From CAZIMM01 sp964540415 (GTDB taxonomy: Bacteria > Bacillota > Clostridia > Oscillospirales > Acutalibacteraceae), in assembly GCA_964540415.1 (NCBI GenBank), contig CAZIMM010000002.1:1-64000 (forward strand): a DNA stretch of 64,000 nt, written 5' to 3'. Position numbers and translations under genes: made by a program. The number at the start of each line of letters is the position of its first letter. Positions within the stretch are counted from its first letter, which is position 1. This document shows, piece after piece, positions 9,004 to 17,159 of the stretch. Below the pieces are notes generated by a model, which did not search any database, was not told the origin of the DNA, and saw nothing but the letters and a program-made list of their open reading frames with translations.

Positions 9004-9372
9004 AAAAACATCCTCCGTCCGTGTGCAGGCAATCGGAAAATGCTTCCTGACAGCCTGCTTTTGTGTAATATATTAGCATATAACATTTTCGAAAGCAAGA
9101 AGAAATGATGTTGATCAGTGACATAACGGACAATATCATTTTTTATTGCAATACATTATTTTGATATAAAATATGGTATTTATATGTTTTTCATGAAAAA
9201 GCGTCAAAATTCTGAAATAAAACAAAGATTTGTGAAAAATCTTGTATAATAAATGTGACTGAATTGTTAATGCGTATTTGAAAAATACTTTTTAAATTCT
9301 GTCGGCGTTCCGGCGCGCCGGCATAAATATAGAATGTAAGTATCCCGGAAGCAAAAAAGGAAGGCTGCGTTA
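9004..9372. other. 369 bp AT-rich divergent intergenic region
   Basis: Separates the mannosidase gene (-) from the acyl-CoA synthetase gene (+). It holds the minus-strand promoter at 9070-9098, a plus-strand -10 TATAAT at 9245-9250 without a good -35, an inverted repeat GTATTT-GAA-AAATAC (9274-9288), and a perfect 12 bp GC palindrome CCGGCGCGCCGG (9310-9321) in otherwise AT-rich DNA. No small ORF is convincing. Confidence 0.6.
9070..9098 (-). promoter_or_regulatory. Candidate promoter of the alpha-mannosidase gene
   Basis: On the minus strand TTGCTT (9098-9093), 17 bp, extended -10 TGcTAATAT (TAATAT 9075-9070). Same -35 variant as the ceramidase-like gene promoter. Confidence 0.5.
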
Positions 9373-11010
9373 ATGAAATCGAAAAAGAATAAGGATTTTC
9401 TCTATGATGATGTGCCGCAGGTTGACAACATAAAAGACCTTGTCATCCACGGCGTAAAGTTGGGGCAGGATAAAAAATTCGTAATTTATCATCACGGAAA
9501 CGAGGAGAGGACAAGAACCTTCAACGATGTGTGGCACGATATGAACGCGGTGGGCACTTTCCTTTATCAGGAAGGTCTGCACAACGCTCATATTGCAATG
9601 CTCGGTGAAAACTCCTATGAGTGGATTGCCGCGTTCTTCTCCGTGATTGTCGGGAAAAATGTGTTTGTTCCGCTTGACCCGAAGCTGACTAAAGAGGATT
9701 TGGCAGAGCAGCTCATCAAAAGCGACTGTGATGCGCTGTTCTGTTCCGATGAATTCTCCGACAAGGTGGAGTATTTTAAAGACCTGCCGGAAATGACGGT
9801 TAAAAAATATTATCCGCTGGACAGTTTCCCGGAATATGTTGAAAAGGGTGATGCAGCAATCGCTGCAGGCAACCGTGAATTCCTTGACTGCAAAATCAGT
9901 CCGTCCGACCTTGCGTGCATTGTTTTCACCTCGGGGACAACGGGCAAAAGCAAGGGCGTTATGCTTTCTCACGGCAACCTTGCGGCGGATGTTGTTGCGT
10001 CCTGCCAGGTTATGCACGGCAGAAATACTGTCGGCTTTCTTCCGCTCAACCACACATATTCCTGGGTCTCAACAATTTTTTCGGCTTTCATCTGCATTGA
10101 ATACGGTTATATCTGCAAGAATATAAATAACCTGACAAACGATTTCAAAAATTATCATCCGCAGAATTTCTGCGGCGTGCCGCTTGTGGTTGAAGTAATA
10201 TACAAAAGAATCTGGAAAACGGCTAAGCTGTCCGGCCGCGAGGAGATACTTAAAAAGGGCATAAAAATCAGCAGATTCCTGCTGAAGCTCGGCATCGACA
10301 AACGCAGAAAAATATTTTCGCAAATCCATGAGCAGCTCGGCGGCAATCTCGAGCTGATTGTTTGCGGCGGCGCAGCGCTTGACCTTGAATATGAGCAGGG
10401 GCTTTATGACATCGGAATCCAGGTGCTCAGCGGCTACGGTGTGACGGAGTGCTCACCCGCCGTGACAACAAACAGGATTCACAATTCAAAGCCCGGCAGT
10501 GTCGGCCTGCCTCTGCCCTGCAATGAAATCAAAATCCACGAGCCGGATTCAAACGGTGTGGGCGAGATTTACGTGCGCGGCAGGAATGTCATGCTCGGAT
10601 ACTATAAGGACCCGGAAGCAACGGCTGACGCGTTTGACGGTGAGTGGTTCAAAACCGGAGACTTCGGAAGAATTGATGAGGACGGCTTTCTGTTTTTCAC
10701 CGGACGCAAGAAAAATCTGATCGTGCTCAAAAACGGAAAAAATGTCTCTCCGGAGGAAATCGAAGATAAGCTCATGCAGAGCTATCATTATATTAAGGAA
10801 GTTCTTGTTTACGAAAAAAACAACAGAATCGTTGCCGAATTGTTCCTTGACGAGGCCGAGTATCCTGACGCGCGCAGCAGAATTTCCGCTGATATCGGTG
10901 CGCTCAACCGCACTCTTCCGGAGTTCAAGCGAATCGGCAAGCACATCATTCGTGATGAGGAGTTCCCGAAAACAACAACTCTCAAGATAGTCAGGCAATA
11001 CAGCAGCTGA
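9373..11010 (+). CDS. AMP-forming long-chain acyl-CoA synthetase-like protein, 545 residues
   Basis: ANL-superfamily enzyme that adenylates a carboxylic acid and transfers it to CoA or another thiol. The AMP-binding P-loop VFTSGTTGKSKGVMLSHGN is present at about residues 183-201, GYGVTECSP at about 354-362, and the hinge/C-terminal motifs TGDFGRIDEDGFLFFTGRKKN and KNGKNVSPEEIE follow. Length is somewhat shorter than the ~600 residue FadD-type proteins. ATG is preceded by AAGGAAGG. First gene of a + unit with dgkA, era, yqzL and recO (50 bp to dgkA). The substrate (long-chain fatty acid or other) cannot be told from sequence. Confidence 0.88.
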   Translation: MKSKKNKDFLYDDVPQVDNIKDLVIHGVKLGQDKKFVIYHHGNEERTRTFNDVWHDMNAVGTFLYQEGLHNAHIAMLGENSYEWIAAFFSVIVGKNVFVPLDPKLTKEDLAEQLIKSDCDALFCSDEFSDKVEYFKDLPEMTVKKYYPLDSFPEYVEKGDAAIAAGNREFLDCKISPSDLACIVFTSGTTGKSKGVMLSHGNLAADVVASCQVMHGRNTVGFLPLNHTYSWVSTIFSAFICIEYGYICKNINNLTNDFKNYHPQNFCGVPLVVEVIYKRIWKTAKLSGREEILKKGIKISRFLLKLGIDKRRKIFSQIHEQLGGNLELIVCGGAALDLEYEQGLYDIGIQVLSGYGVTECSPAVTTNRIHNSKPGSVGLPLPCNEIKIHEPDSNGVGEIYVRGRNVMLGYYKDPEATADAFDGEWFKTGDFGRIDEDGFLFFTGRKKNLIVLKNGKNVSPEEIEDKLMQSYHYIKEVLVYEKNNRIVAELFLDEAEYPDARSRISADIGALNRTLPEFKRIGKHIIRDEEFPKTTTLKIVRQYSS

Positions 11011-11060
11011 ACGTGTCCGGCATCTCATAATCATGCAAAATAGGAAAGACGGGACGTAAA

Positions 11061-11549
11061 ATGAAGGATTTGGCTCTGAGCTTTGTCTATGCTTTCAGGG
11101 GCATAGTTTACTGTCTCCACCATGAGCGCAATATGAGAATTCATGTCACCTGCCTTGCATATATGTTCAGTTATCTGACGATATATGATTTCTTTCAGAT
11201 TACCGCAACGCAGTATGCCGTTCTTTGCATTGCAAGTGCGGGAGTTATTGCAAGCGAGCTGTTGAACACTGCAATCGAAAGAGCGGTTGACTTTGCAACA
11301 AAGGAACGCTGCGAGCTGGCGCGCATTGCAAAGGACTGCGCTGCCGGGGGAGTGCTCGTTTTCACCATTTTTGCGGTCGGAGCGGGAATTGCAATTATGT
11401 GGCAGCCGAAGGCATTTGCAGAAATGGCGCGGTATTATTCCGACAATCCCGTGATGATAGCCGTTCTTCTTGCAAGCTTTGCGGTGAGTCTCATTTATAT
11501 TTTTGTCGGACCTCTCGGAATTGCCGGACAGAAAAACGGCAGAAAATAA
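11061..11549 (+). CDS. dgkA: Diacylglycerol/undecaprenol kinase (DgkA family)
   Basis: Integral membrane kinase; Gram-positive members phosphorylate undecaprenol, recycling the lipid carrier for wall synthesis. The signature SELLNTAIERAVDF (residues 65-78) and AKDCAAGGVLV (90-100) are present, with the three helices of the family. A fourth hydrophobic helix at about 131-150 (a 40-residue C-terminal extension) is beyond the usual ~120-135 residues. It lies 21 bp before era, matching the Firmicutes dgkA-(cdd)-era-recO order; ybeY and cdd are absent here. The ribosome binding site is weak. Confidence 0.9.
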   Translation: MKDLALSFVYAFRGIVYCLHHERNMRIHVTCLAYMFSYLTIYDFFQITATQYAVLCIASAGVIASELLNTAIERAVDFATKERCELARIAKDCAAGGVLVFTIFAVGAGIAIMWQPKAFAEMARYYSDNPVMIAVLLASFAVSLIYIFVGPLGIAGQKNGRK

Positions 11550-11570
11550 CAATAAGCCGGAGAATTTAAT

Positions 11571-12464
11571 ATGAAAAAAACAGCTTTTATTGCAATTGTC
11601 GGCTGCCCCAACGTCGGCAAATCGTCAATTCTCAATTGTCTGCTCGGGCAGAAGGTGGCAATTGTTTCCGACAAGCCGCAGACAACCCGAACCAGAATAA
11701 CCGGAGTGCTCACCAAGGATGAGGTGCAGTTCGTTTTCACCGACACTCCCGGCTTTCACCGTCCGAAAACAAAGCTCGGGGAGAACATGGTTCGCTCGGT
11801 GGGCGAGAGCATTTCCGGAGTTGACGCATGCCTTTTTGTTGTTGAACCCTGCGGAGAGCTGAGACCGGCTGAGCAGGAGCTGCTTGAAAAATTCCGTGAA
11901 CAAAAAATGCCCGTTGTTCTTGCGATAAACAAGGTTGACACGCTCAAGGACAAAACCGAGCTGATGCAAAGAATCGCAAGGCTTTCAAAATTGTATGACT
12001 TTGAGTCGGTGGTGCCGGTGTCGGCAATCAGCGGCGTGAATATGGACGAGCTGCTCGGCGAGCTTGAAAAGCTCAGCGTTGAATCCGAACACTTTTTCCC
12101 TGATGACACGCTGACAGACCAGCCGGAAAGAGTTCTCATCGCGGAGATAATCCGCGAGAAGCTGCTGCGCTCGCTGGACAAGGAGATTCCGCACGGCATC
12201 GCAGTATGCGTTGAAAAAATGAAAGAACGCGACAACGGACTTTTTGACATTGAGGCGACGATTTACTGCGAAAAGGAGAGCCACAAGGGCATTGTCATCG
12301 GCAAGGGCGGAGAAATGCTCAAAAAAATTTCCACCTCGGCGCGTTATGACATTGAACATCTGCTTGACAGCAAGGTCAACCTGCGCTGCTGGGTGAAGGT
12401 CAAAGAGGATTGGCGCAACCGCGAGGGACTGATCAGAAATTTCGGTCTCGACAGCAAACAATAA
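11571..12464 (+). CDS. era: GTPase Era
   Basis: Ribosome-associated GTPase needed for 16S rRNA maturation and 30S assembly. G1 GCPNVGKS (residues 11-18), G3 DTPG (58-61) and G4 NKVD (120-123) are visible; the C-terminal KH domain has the GKGG loop (VIGKGGEMLKKI). Length 297 matches the family. ATG has GGAG 8 bp upstream. It is followed by yqzL and recO as in Bacillus. Confidence 0.98.
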   Translation: MKKTAFIAIVGCPNVGKSSILNCLLGQKVAIVSDKPQTTRTRITGVLTKDEVQFVFTDTPGFHRPKTKLGENMVRSVGESISGVDACLFVVEPCGELRPAEQELLEKFREQKMPVVLAINKVDTLKDKTELMQRIARLSKLYDFESVVPVSAISGVNMDELLGELEKLSVESEHFFPDDTLTDQPERVLIAEIIREKLLRSLDKEIPHGIAVCVEKMKERDNGLFDIEATIYCEKESHKGIVIGKGGEMLKKISTSARYDIEHLLDSKVNLRCWVKVKEDWRNREGLIRNFGLDSKQ

Positions 12465-12533
12465 AAAATTTACCTGCGATATTTCCGCTTCGCAGCGCGA
12501 AAATAATAATGATATTTTTGTGCGGAGGAGACG

Positions 12534-12650
12534 GTAAAAACGGAACACGAGCTGTGGAAAATATTCACTCAGAGCGGAAAAATTGAGGATTATCTGAGCT
12601 ATCGCCGTTTTCTTGACGGCAAGGGTGACGACAATGAGGCTGAACACTGA
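12534..12650 (+). CDS. yqzL: YqzL-like small protein with apparent non-canonical GTA start
   Basis: A 38-residue reading frame between era and recO, the syntenic position of the small Firmicutes protein YqzL (function unknown). The core ELWKIFTQSGKIEDYLSYR resembles the YqzL pattern (W-K-x-F-x-x-T/S-G-x-I-x-x-Y-L). A strong GGAGGAG lies at 12524-12530, but no ATG, GTG or TTG exists in frame after the stop at 12510-12512. The best-placed codon is GTA at 12534 (V-K-T-E-H-E-L-W), only 3 nt after the Shine-Dalgarno; ACG at 12540 has 9 nt spacing. The 3' end overlaps recO by 17 bp. Either rare start-codon use or a base error. Too short for the supplied ORF threshold. Confidence 0.6.
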   Translation, partial: VKTEHELWKIFTQSGKIEDYLSYRRFLDGKGDDNEAEH

Positions 12651-13374
12651 CGGACTGATAATCAGAGAATACCATACCGGTGAGGCGGACAGACTCGTGA
12701 CCGTCCTCACGCGGGACATGGGAATAATCAAGGCTTTTGTCAGAGGCGCACGAGGCGTCAAAAGCAAAAGCCTTTCTTCAACCCAGCTTCTTGCCTACTC
12801 GAAGCTGTCGTTTTTTATGGGCAGAGATACATACACAATTGACGAGGCGGAGCCGATTGAAGTTTTTTTCGGTTTGCGCAAGGATATTGTCAGGCTTTCG
12901 CTGGCACAGTATTTTTGCGAGCTTGACAATGAGCTTGCTCCGCAGGAGGAAAACGCGGAGGAATATCTGCGGCTGACCCTCAACGCCCTGTATCTGCTCT
13001 CAAAGGGAAAGATACCCGCCGAGCAGCTCCGTGCGACATTCCAGCTGAGGCTTGTCTGCCTTGCGGGCTACACTCCGGATTTGCTCGCTTGCGGAGGCTG
13101 CGGTGAATTCGCAAGCGATGAAATGTTTTTTGACCTGAACAGCGCGTCAATTTTCTGCCCGCACTGTGAAAGGCCGCCGCACTGTGAGAGACTGTCCCTC
13201 GGGGTGCTCACGGCAATGCGGCATATCTGCTATGCGGAGCAGGAAAAGCTGTTTTCGTTTTCACTTTCGGAGGAGAGTGTGCGCACACTTGCCGCTGTGA
13301 CAGAAAAATACCTGCTGCTGCAAACACAGCGCAGGTATAAAACACTTGAGTTTTATAAAACCTTGTTCAACTGA
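12634..13374 (+). CDS. recO: DNA repair protein RecO
   Basis: RecO binds single-stranded DNA and SSB and loads RecA with RecR in the RecFOR pathway. An N-terminal OB fold (MRLNTDGLIIREYHTGEADRLVTVLT) is followed by a helical domain, with a four-cysteine zinc site (LACGGC near residue 150 and IFCPHC near 174-179). 246 residues, typical length. ATG at 12634 is chosen on homology; it lies inside the end of yqzL, suggesting translational coupling. An upstream in-frame ATG at 12613 would add a non-homologous leader. Its stop abuts the convergent trmL stop. Confidence 0.93.
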   Translation: MRLNTDGLIIREYHTGEADRLVTVLTRDMGIIKAFVRGARGVKSKSLSSTQLLAYSKLSFFMGRDTYTIDEAEPIEVFFGLRKDIVRLSLAQYFCELDNELAPQEENAEEYLRLTLNALYLLSKGKIPAEQLRATFQLRLVCLAGYTPDLLACGGCGEFASDEMFFDLNSASIFCPHCERPPHCERLSLGVLTAMRHICYAEQEKLFSFSLSEESVRTLAAVTEKYLLLQTQRRYKTLEFYKTLFN

Positions 13375-13884
13375 TCAATCGTCAAACATTGTCAGTTTTC
13401 CGGAGCAAAGCAGCTCGGGAAAGTCCCACTGACGCAGAACCTCGTATACCCCGATTGCGACGCTGTTTGAAAGATTGAGACTCCTTGCGGAGGAATCGTT
13501 TATCATCGGGATGCGCACACAGCTCTCGGGATTGTCATGCAGCAGCTGCTCAGGCAGTCCCGCCGTCTCCTTACCAAAAACAAGGAAGGCATTGTCCGGA
13601 TAACTGATTTGCGTGTAGGTTTTGCGGGCCTTTGTTGAAAAATAATAGAAGCTTTCGCCTCGATTTGCCTGAAAAAAGGCGTCGAGGCTTTTGTAATAAG
13701 TAATGTCAAGCAGATGCCAGTAGTCCAGACCCGCCCGCTTGAGCTTGCTGTCGTCAACCCTGAAGCCCATCGGCTCAACAAGGTGAAGACGTGCGCCGGT
13801 TGCGGCGCACGTCCGTGCAATGTTTCCTGTGTTTTGCGGAATTTCAGGTTCGACAAGAACAATGTTGAGCTTCATTTTATTCAT
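13375..13884 (-). CDS. trmL: tRNA (cytidine/uridine-34 2'-O)-methyltransferase TrmL
   Basis: SPOUT-class methyltransferase that 2'-O-methylates the wobble base of tRNA-Leu. N-terminal LVEPEIPQNTGNIARTCAATG, the FGKETAGLP motif and C-terminal PMINDSSARSLNLSNSVAIGVYE give the trefoil-knot cofactor site. 169 residues. ATG at 13884 overlaps the upstream kinase stop (ATGAATAA); the ATG three codons later is an alternative. Last gene of the pgk-tpiA-gpmI-kinase unit; its stop is directly adjacent to the recO stop, with no visible terminator between. Confidence 0.94.
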   Translation of the reverse strand: MNKMKLNIVLVEPEIPQNTGNIARTCAATGARLHLVEPMGFRVDDSKLKRAGLDYWHLLDITYYKSLDAFFQANRGESFYYFSTKARKTYTQISYPDNAFLVFGKETAGLPEQLLHDNPESCVRIPMINDSSARSLNLSNSVAIGVYEVLRQWDFPELLCSGKLTMFDD

Positions 13885-14746
13885 CCGTTACGCCGTCGAA
13901 AAGTCTGAGCTTGTACATGAGCTGCGGCAGACCTCTTTCAAAATCAACACCGTAACGCAGGTCCTTGTCGCTCTCCTGTGTGCGTGCAATGCAGCCGTGA
14001 GTGAACTCGGTTGCAATCGCAACAGCCTTGCTCAGCGGGAAGCCGTTTGTCAGTGCCGCGCACAGCACGCTTGCAAAAACGTCGCCTGTGCCGTGGTACA
14101 TTCCGTCGAGCCTCGTCGTCATTGTGCGTGAGAACTCGCCGCTGTTCCTGTCATAGCTCGCAGCACCGAGATATTCGTTGTCGAAGCAAACACCCGTGAG
14201 CACAACCCTCGACGGCCCCATTGCGCTGAGCTTCTTGAGCATACTCTCAACATATTCCTCCGTGTACGGCGGCTCAACGTATGTTTCGCCGAGAATGAAC
14301 GCCGCTTCGGTGAAGTTGGGCACAATGATGTCCGCGTCCGCGCACAGTGCCGACATTGCCTTGGCAAAGTCCATATCAAAGCAGGAATACATCTTGCCGT
14401 AATCGGCCATGGCGGGGTCAACGAGAACAAAATTGTCGGCTGTCTTGAATTTACTTACAAATTCACGGACAATTTCAATTTGGTCGAACGAGCCGAGAAA
14501 TCCGGTGTAAATTGCGTCAAACTTGAGATCAAGTGACTTCCAGTGATTTGTTATCGGACGCATGTCCTCTGTCAAATCCCTGTAGGTGAAGCCGGTGAAG
14601 CCGCCGGTGTGGGTTGAGAGAACTGCTGTCGGCATAACTGCGGTTTCGATTCCTGCGGCGGAAATTATGGGAAGAGCCACGGTGAGAGAGCATTTGCCGA
14701 AGCCTGAGATGTCGTGTATGGCGATAACTCTTTTTTGTCTGTCCAT
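13877..14746 (-). CDS. Pyridoxal/pyridoxamine kinase (PdxY/PdxK-like)
   Basis: PfkB/ribokinase-fold kinase that phosphorylates B6 vitamers to pyridoxal 5'-phosphate or its analogues. N-terminal VIAIHDISGFGKCSLTVALP, STHTGGFTGFTYRDLT and the anion-hole/catalytic region around GTGDVFASVLCAAL (near residue 215-228) are seen. ATG at 14746 is preferred because GGGAGG is 9 bp upstream, whereas the ATG two codons earlier is only 3 bp from it. It lies 43 bp after gpmI in the glycolytic gene unit. A hydroxymethylpyrimidine kinase is a less likely alternative. Confidence 0.88.
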   Translation of the reverse strand: MDRQKRVIAIHDISGFGKCSLTVALPIISAAGIETAVMPTAVLSTHTGGFTGFTYRDLTEDMRPITNHWKSLDLKFDAIYTGFLGSFDQIEIVREFVSKFKTADNFVLVDPAMADYGKMYSCFDMDFAKAMSALCADADIIVPNFTEAAFILGETYVEPPYTEEYVESMLKKLSAMGPSRVVLTGVCFDNEYLGAASYDRNSGEFSRTMTTRLDGMYHGTGDVFASVLCAALTNGFPLSKAVAIATEFTHGCIARTQESDKDLRYGVDFERGLPQLMYKLRLFDGVTDE

Positions 14747-14789
14747 AGTCATATTCCTCCCGAAATATATTTGACTTGTCTGTGGCAGC

Positions 14790-16304
14790 TTATTTGATGA
14801 GGCTTTTGCCTGTCATCTGAGTCGGCTGTTCAATGCCCATAATCTGAAGTAGAGTCGGTGCTATGTCGCACAGTCTGCCGCCCTCTCTCAGCTCGCACGG
14901 ATAGCCCGTAACGCAGAACGGCACGGTGAACGTGGTGTGAGCGGTGAATGGCGAGCCGTCCGGCTCGAGCATTTTATCCGCGTTGCCGTGGTCTGCGGTG
15001 ATAACCATAACGCCGGCCTTTTTGCCGACAACCGCGTCATAAACCTTGCCGACGCACTCGTCAACCGCTTCAACTGCCTTGACAGCAGCATCGAATATTC
15101 CTGTGTGACCAACCATGTCACAGTTTGCAAAATTGAGAACGATAACGTCATATTCGTCCGCAAGAACCTTTTCAACAACCTTGTCGGCAACGGCGTAAGC
15201 GCTCATTTCGGGCTTAAGGTCATAGGTCGGAACGTCGGGTGAATCAATCATGATTCTGTCCTCGCCGTCATAAACCGTCTCGCTGCCGCCGTTGAGGAAA
15301 AAGGTGACGTGTGCGTATTTTGTGTATTCCGCAATTCTAAGCTGCTTGAGTCCATGTCTGCTTACAACCTCGCCGAACGGCATATCGAGCGACTGCGGTG
15401 CAAAAGCAATGTGAACATTCGGCATGGTGGCGTCATACTGTGTCATGCAGACGTAATAAAGACTGAGCTTTTCGCTGCGCTCAAAGCCGTCAAAATCACT
15501 GTCAACAAAAGCGCGTGTGATTTCTCTGGCGCGGTCTGGGCGGAAGTTGAAGAAAACGAAGCTGTCTCCGGATTTGACCTTCTGCGCCTTGTCGCTTACG
15601 CACGGGATAATGAACTCGTCTGTCACTCCGTCGGCATAGGACTGCGTCATCATCTCCGTGCCGGAGGAAAACACGGGAGCGTCGAGAGCCGTCAGGGCGC
15701 GGTACGCCTTTTCAACTCTTTCAAAGCGCTTTTCCCTGTCCATTGCGTAGTATCTGCCCATGATTGAGGCGATTGTGCCGACACCGAGCTCCGAGCATTT
15801 TTCTTCAAGCTCTCTGACAAAGTCAACGCCCGACGTGGGAGGCACATCTCTGCCGTCCATGAGGCAGTGAATGAACACGTTTTCAACGCCGTTGCGCTTT
15901 GCCATTTCCAGCAGAGCGTAAAGGTGTGTGTTGTGGCTGTGCACGCCGCCGTCCGACAGCAGACCCATCAGATGCAGCGCGGAGCCGTTCTTTTTGCAGT
16001 TTTCCATTGCGCCGAGAAGCACCGGATTTTCAAAAAAGTCGCCGTCGGCAATGGATTTTGTGATTCTGGTCAGTTCCTGATAAACAACTCTGCCGGCGCC
16101 TATGTTTGTGTGGCCTACCTCACTGTTGCCCATCTGACCGTCGGGGAGACCGACATCCATGCCCGACGCACCGATGAAGGTCGTCGGGTTTGAGGAAAAT
16201 ATGCTGTCGAGCCTCGGAGTTTTCGCGGCGGTTATGGCGTTGCCGTAAGCGTCGCTGTTTTTACCGAAGCCGTCCATTATGCAAAGAAAAACAGGTTTCT
16301 TCAT
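14790..16304 (-). CDS. gpmI: 2,3-bisphosphoglycerate-independent phosphoglycerate mutase
   Basis: Interconverts 3- and 2-phosphoglycerate in lower glycolysis; Mn-dependent alkaline-phosphatase superfamily enzyme. The metal site CIMDGFG (residues about 8-14), the phosphoserine motif GNSEVGHTNIG (about 61-71), CLMDGRDVPP and the C-terminal ITADHGNADKM motif are present. 504 residues matches the family. AGGAG sits just before the ATG. It follows tpiA by 9 bp, forming the pgk-tpiA-gpmI unit. Confidence 0.97.
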   Translation of the reverse strand: MKKPVFLCIMDGFGKNSDAYGNAITAAKTPRLDSIFSSNPTTFIGASGMDVGLPDGQMGNSEVGHTNIGAGRVVYQELTRITKSIADGDFFENPVLLGAMENCKKNGSALHLMGLLSDGGVHSHNTHLYALLEMAKRNGVENVFIHCLMDGRDVPPTSGVDFVRELEEKCSELGVGTIASIMGRYYAMDREKRFERVEKAYRALTALDAPVFSSGTEMMTQSYADGVTDEFIIPCVSDKAQKVKSGDSFVFFNFRPDRAREITRAFVDSDFDGFERSEKLSLYYVCMTQYDATMPNVHIAFAPQSLDMPFGEVVSRHGLKQLRIAEYTKYAHVTFFLNGGSETVYDGEDRIMIDSPDVPTYDLKPEMSAYAVADKVVEKVLADEYDVIVLNFANCDMVGHTGIFDAAVKAVEAVDECVGKVYDAVVGKKAGVMVITADHGNADKMLEPDGSPFTAHTTFTVPFCVTGYPCELREGGRLCDIAPTLLQIMGIEQPTQMTGKSLIK

Positions 16305-16313
16305 TTTTTCTCC

Positions 16314-17081
16314 TTATCTTGAAGCTGCCTTGACTATCGCGGCAAAATCCGGAGCCTTGAGTGACGCGCCGCCGATCAGTCCGCCGTCAACATCGTATTC
16401 GTCGAGAAGCTCCTCGGCATTTTTGGCATTCATTGAGCCGCCGTACTGAACAACAAAGCTGTCAGCCGCCGCCTTTCCGTAAAGCTCGCAAATGAGTGCG
16501 CGGATTGCGCAGTTGACCTCGTTTGCCTGTGCAGCTGTTGCGGTGAGTCCGGTGCCGATTGCCCAGACGGGCTCGTATGCAATAATGATTTTCTCAAGCT
16601 CTTTTTCGGAAACACCCTCAAGAGCAAGCTTAACCTGCTTGCGGACAACCTCCATTGTGATGTCGGAAAGTCTTTCTTCCTTGCGCTCGCCGACACAGAG
16701 GATAACGGTCAATCCCTCGTTAAGGGCGGCGCGGACTCTGTCGTGAACGGTTGCATCGGTTTCACCGAAATACTGTCTGCGCTCGGAGTGGCCGATAATA
16801 ACATATTCAACACCGATGCTCTTCAGCATTTCCGCCGAAACTTCTCCCGTGAAAGCGCCGCTTGTCGCCCAGTGGCAGTTCTCGGCACCGACCTTGATGT
16901 TTGTGCCCTCGGTTTTTTCGATTGCAGTGAAAAGGTCAATGTACGGCACGCAGACAACTACGTCGCAGTCAGCATCGGCAACGAGAGGCTTTATCTCGTC
17001 GAGAAGGGCTGATGCCTGTGCCGGTGTGTTGTTCATTTTCCAGTTGCCCGCTATCACTGCGCGGCGAAGCTTTTTATCCAT
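16314..17081 (-). CDS. tpiA: Triosephosphate isomerase
   Basis: Interconverts glyceraldehyde 3-phosphate and dihydroxyacetone phosphate. AGNWKMN (residues 11-17, catalytic Lys), VIIGHSERR (catalytic His) and AYEPVWAIGTG (catalytic Glu) are intact; the phosphate loop GGS and GLIGGASL are near the C-terminus. 255 residues. ATG at 17081 is supported by GGAGG 7-8 bp upstream; a longer frame to 17138 adds an unrelated leader. Lies 78 bp downstream of pgk. Confidence 0.97.
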   Translation of the reverse strand: MDKKLRRAVIAGNWKMNNTPAQASALLDEIKPLVADADCDVVVCVPYIDLFTAIEKTEGTNIKVGAENCHWATSGAFTGEVSAEMLKSIGVEYVIIGHSERRQYFGETDATVHDRVRAALNEGLTVILCVGERKEERLSDITMEVVRKQVKLALEGVSEKELEKIIIAYEPVWAIGTGLTATAAQANEVNCAIRALICELYGKAAADSFVVQYGGSMNAKNAEELLDEYDVDGGLIGGASLKAPDFAAIVKAASR

Positions 17082-17159
17082 GATTGATCCTCCAAATATT
17101 ATTTTATAAATATGAGGACGGACACTGCCCGTCCCCAATTATGACGTTGTTTTGTTCGA

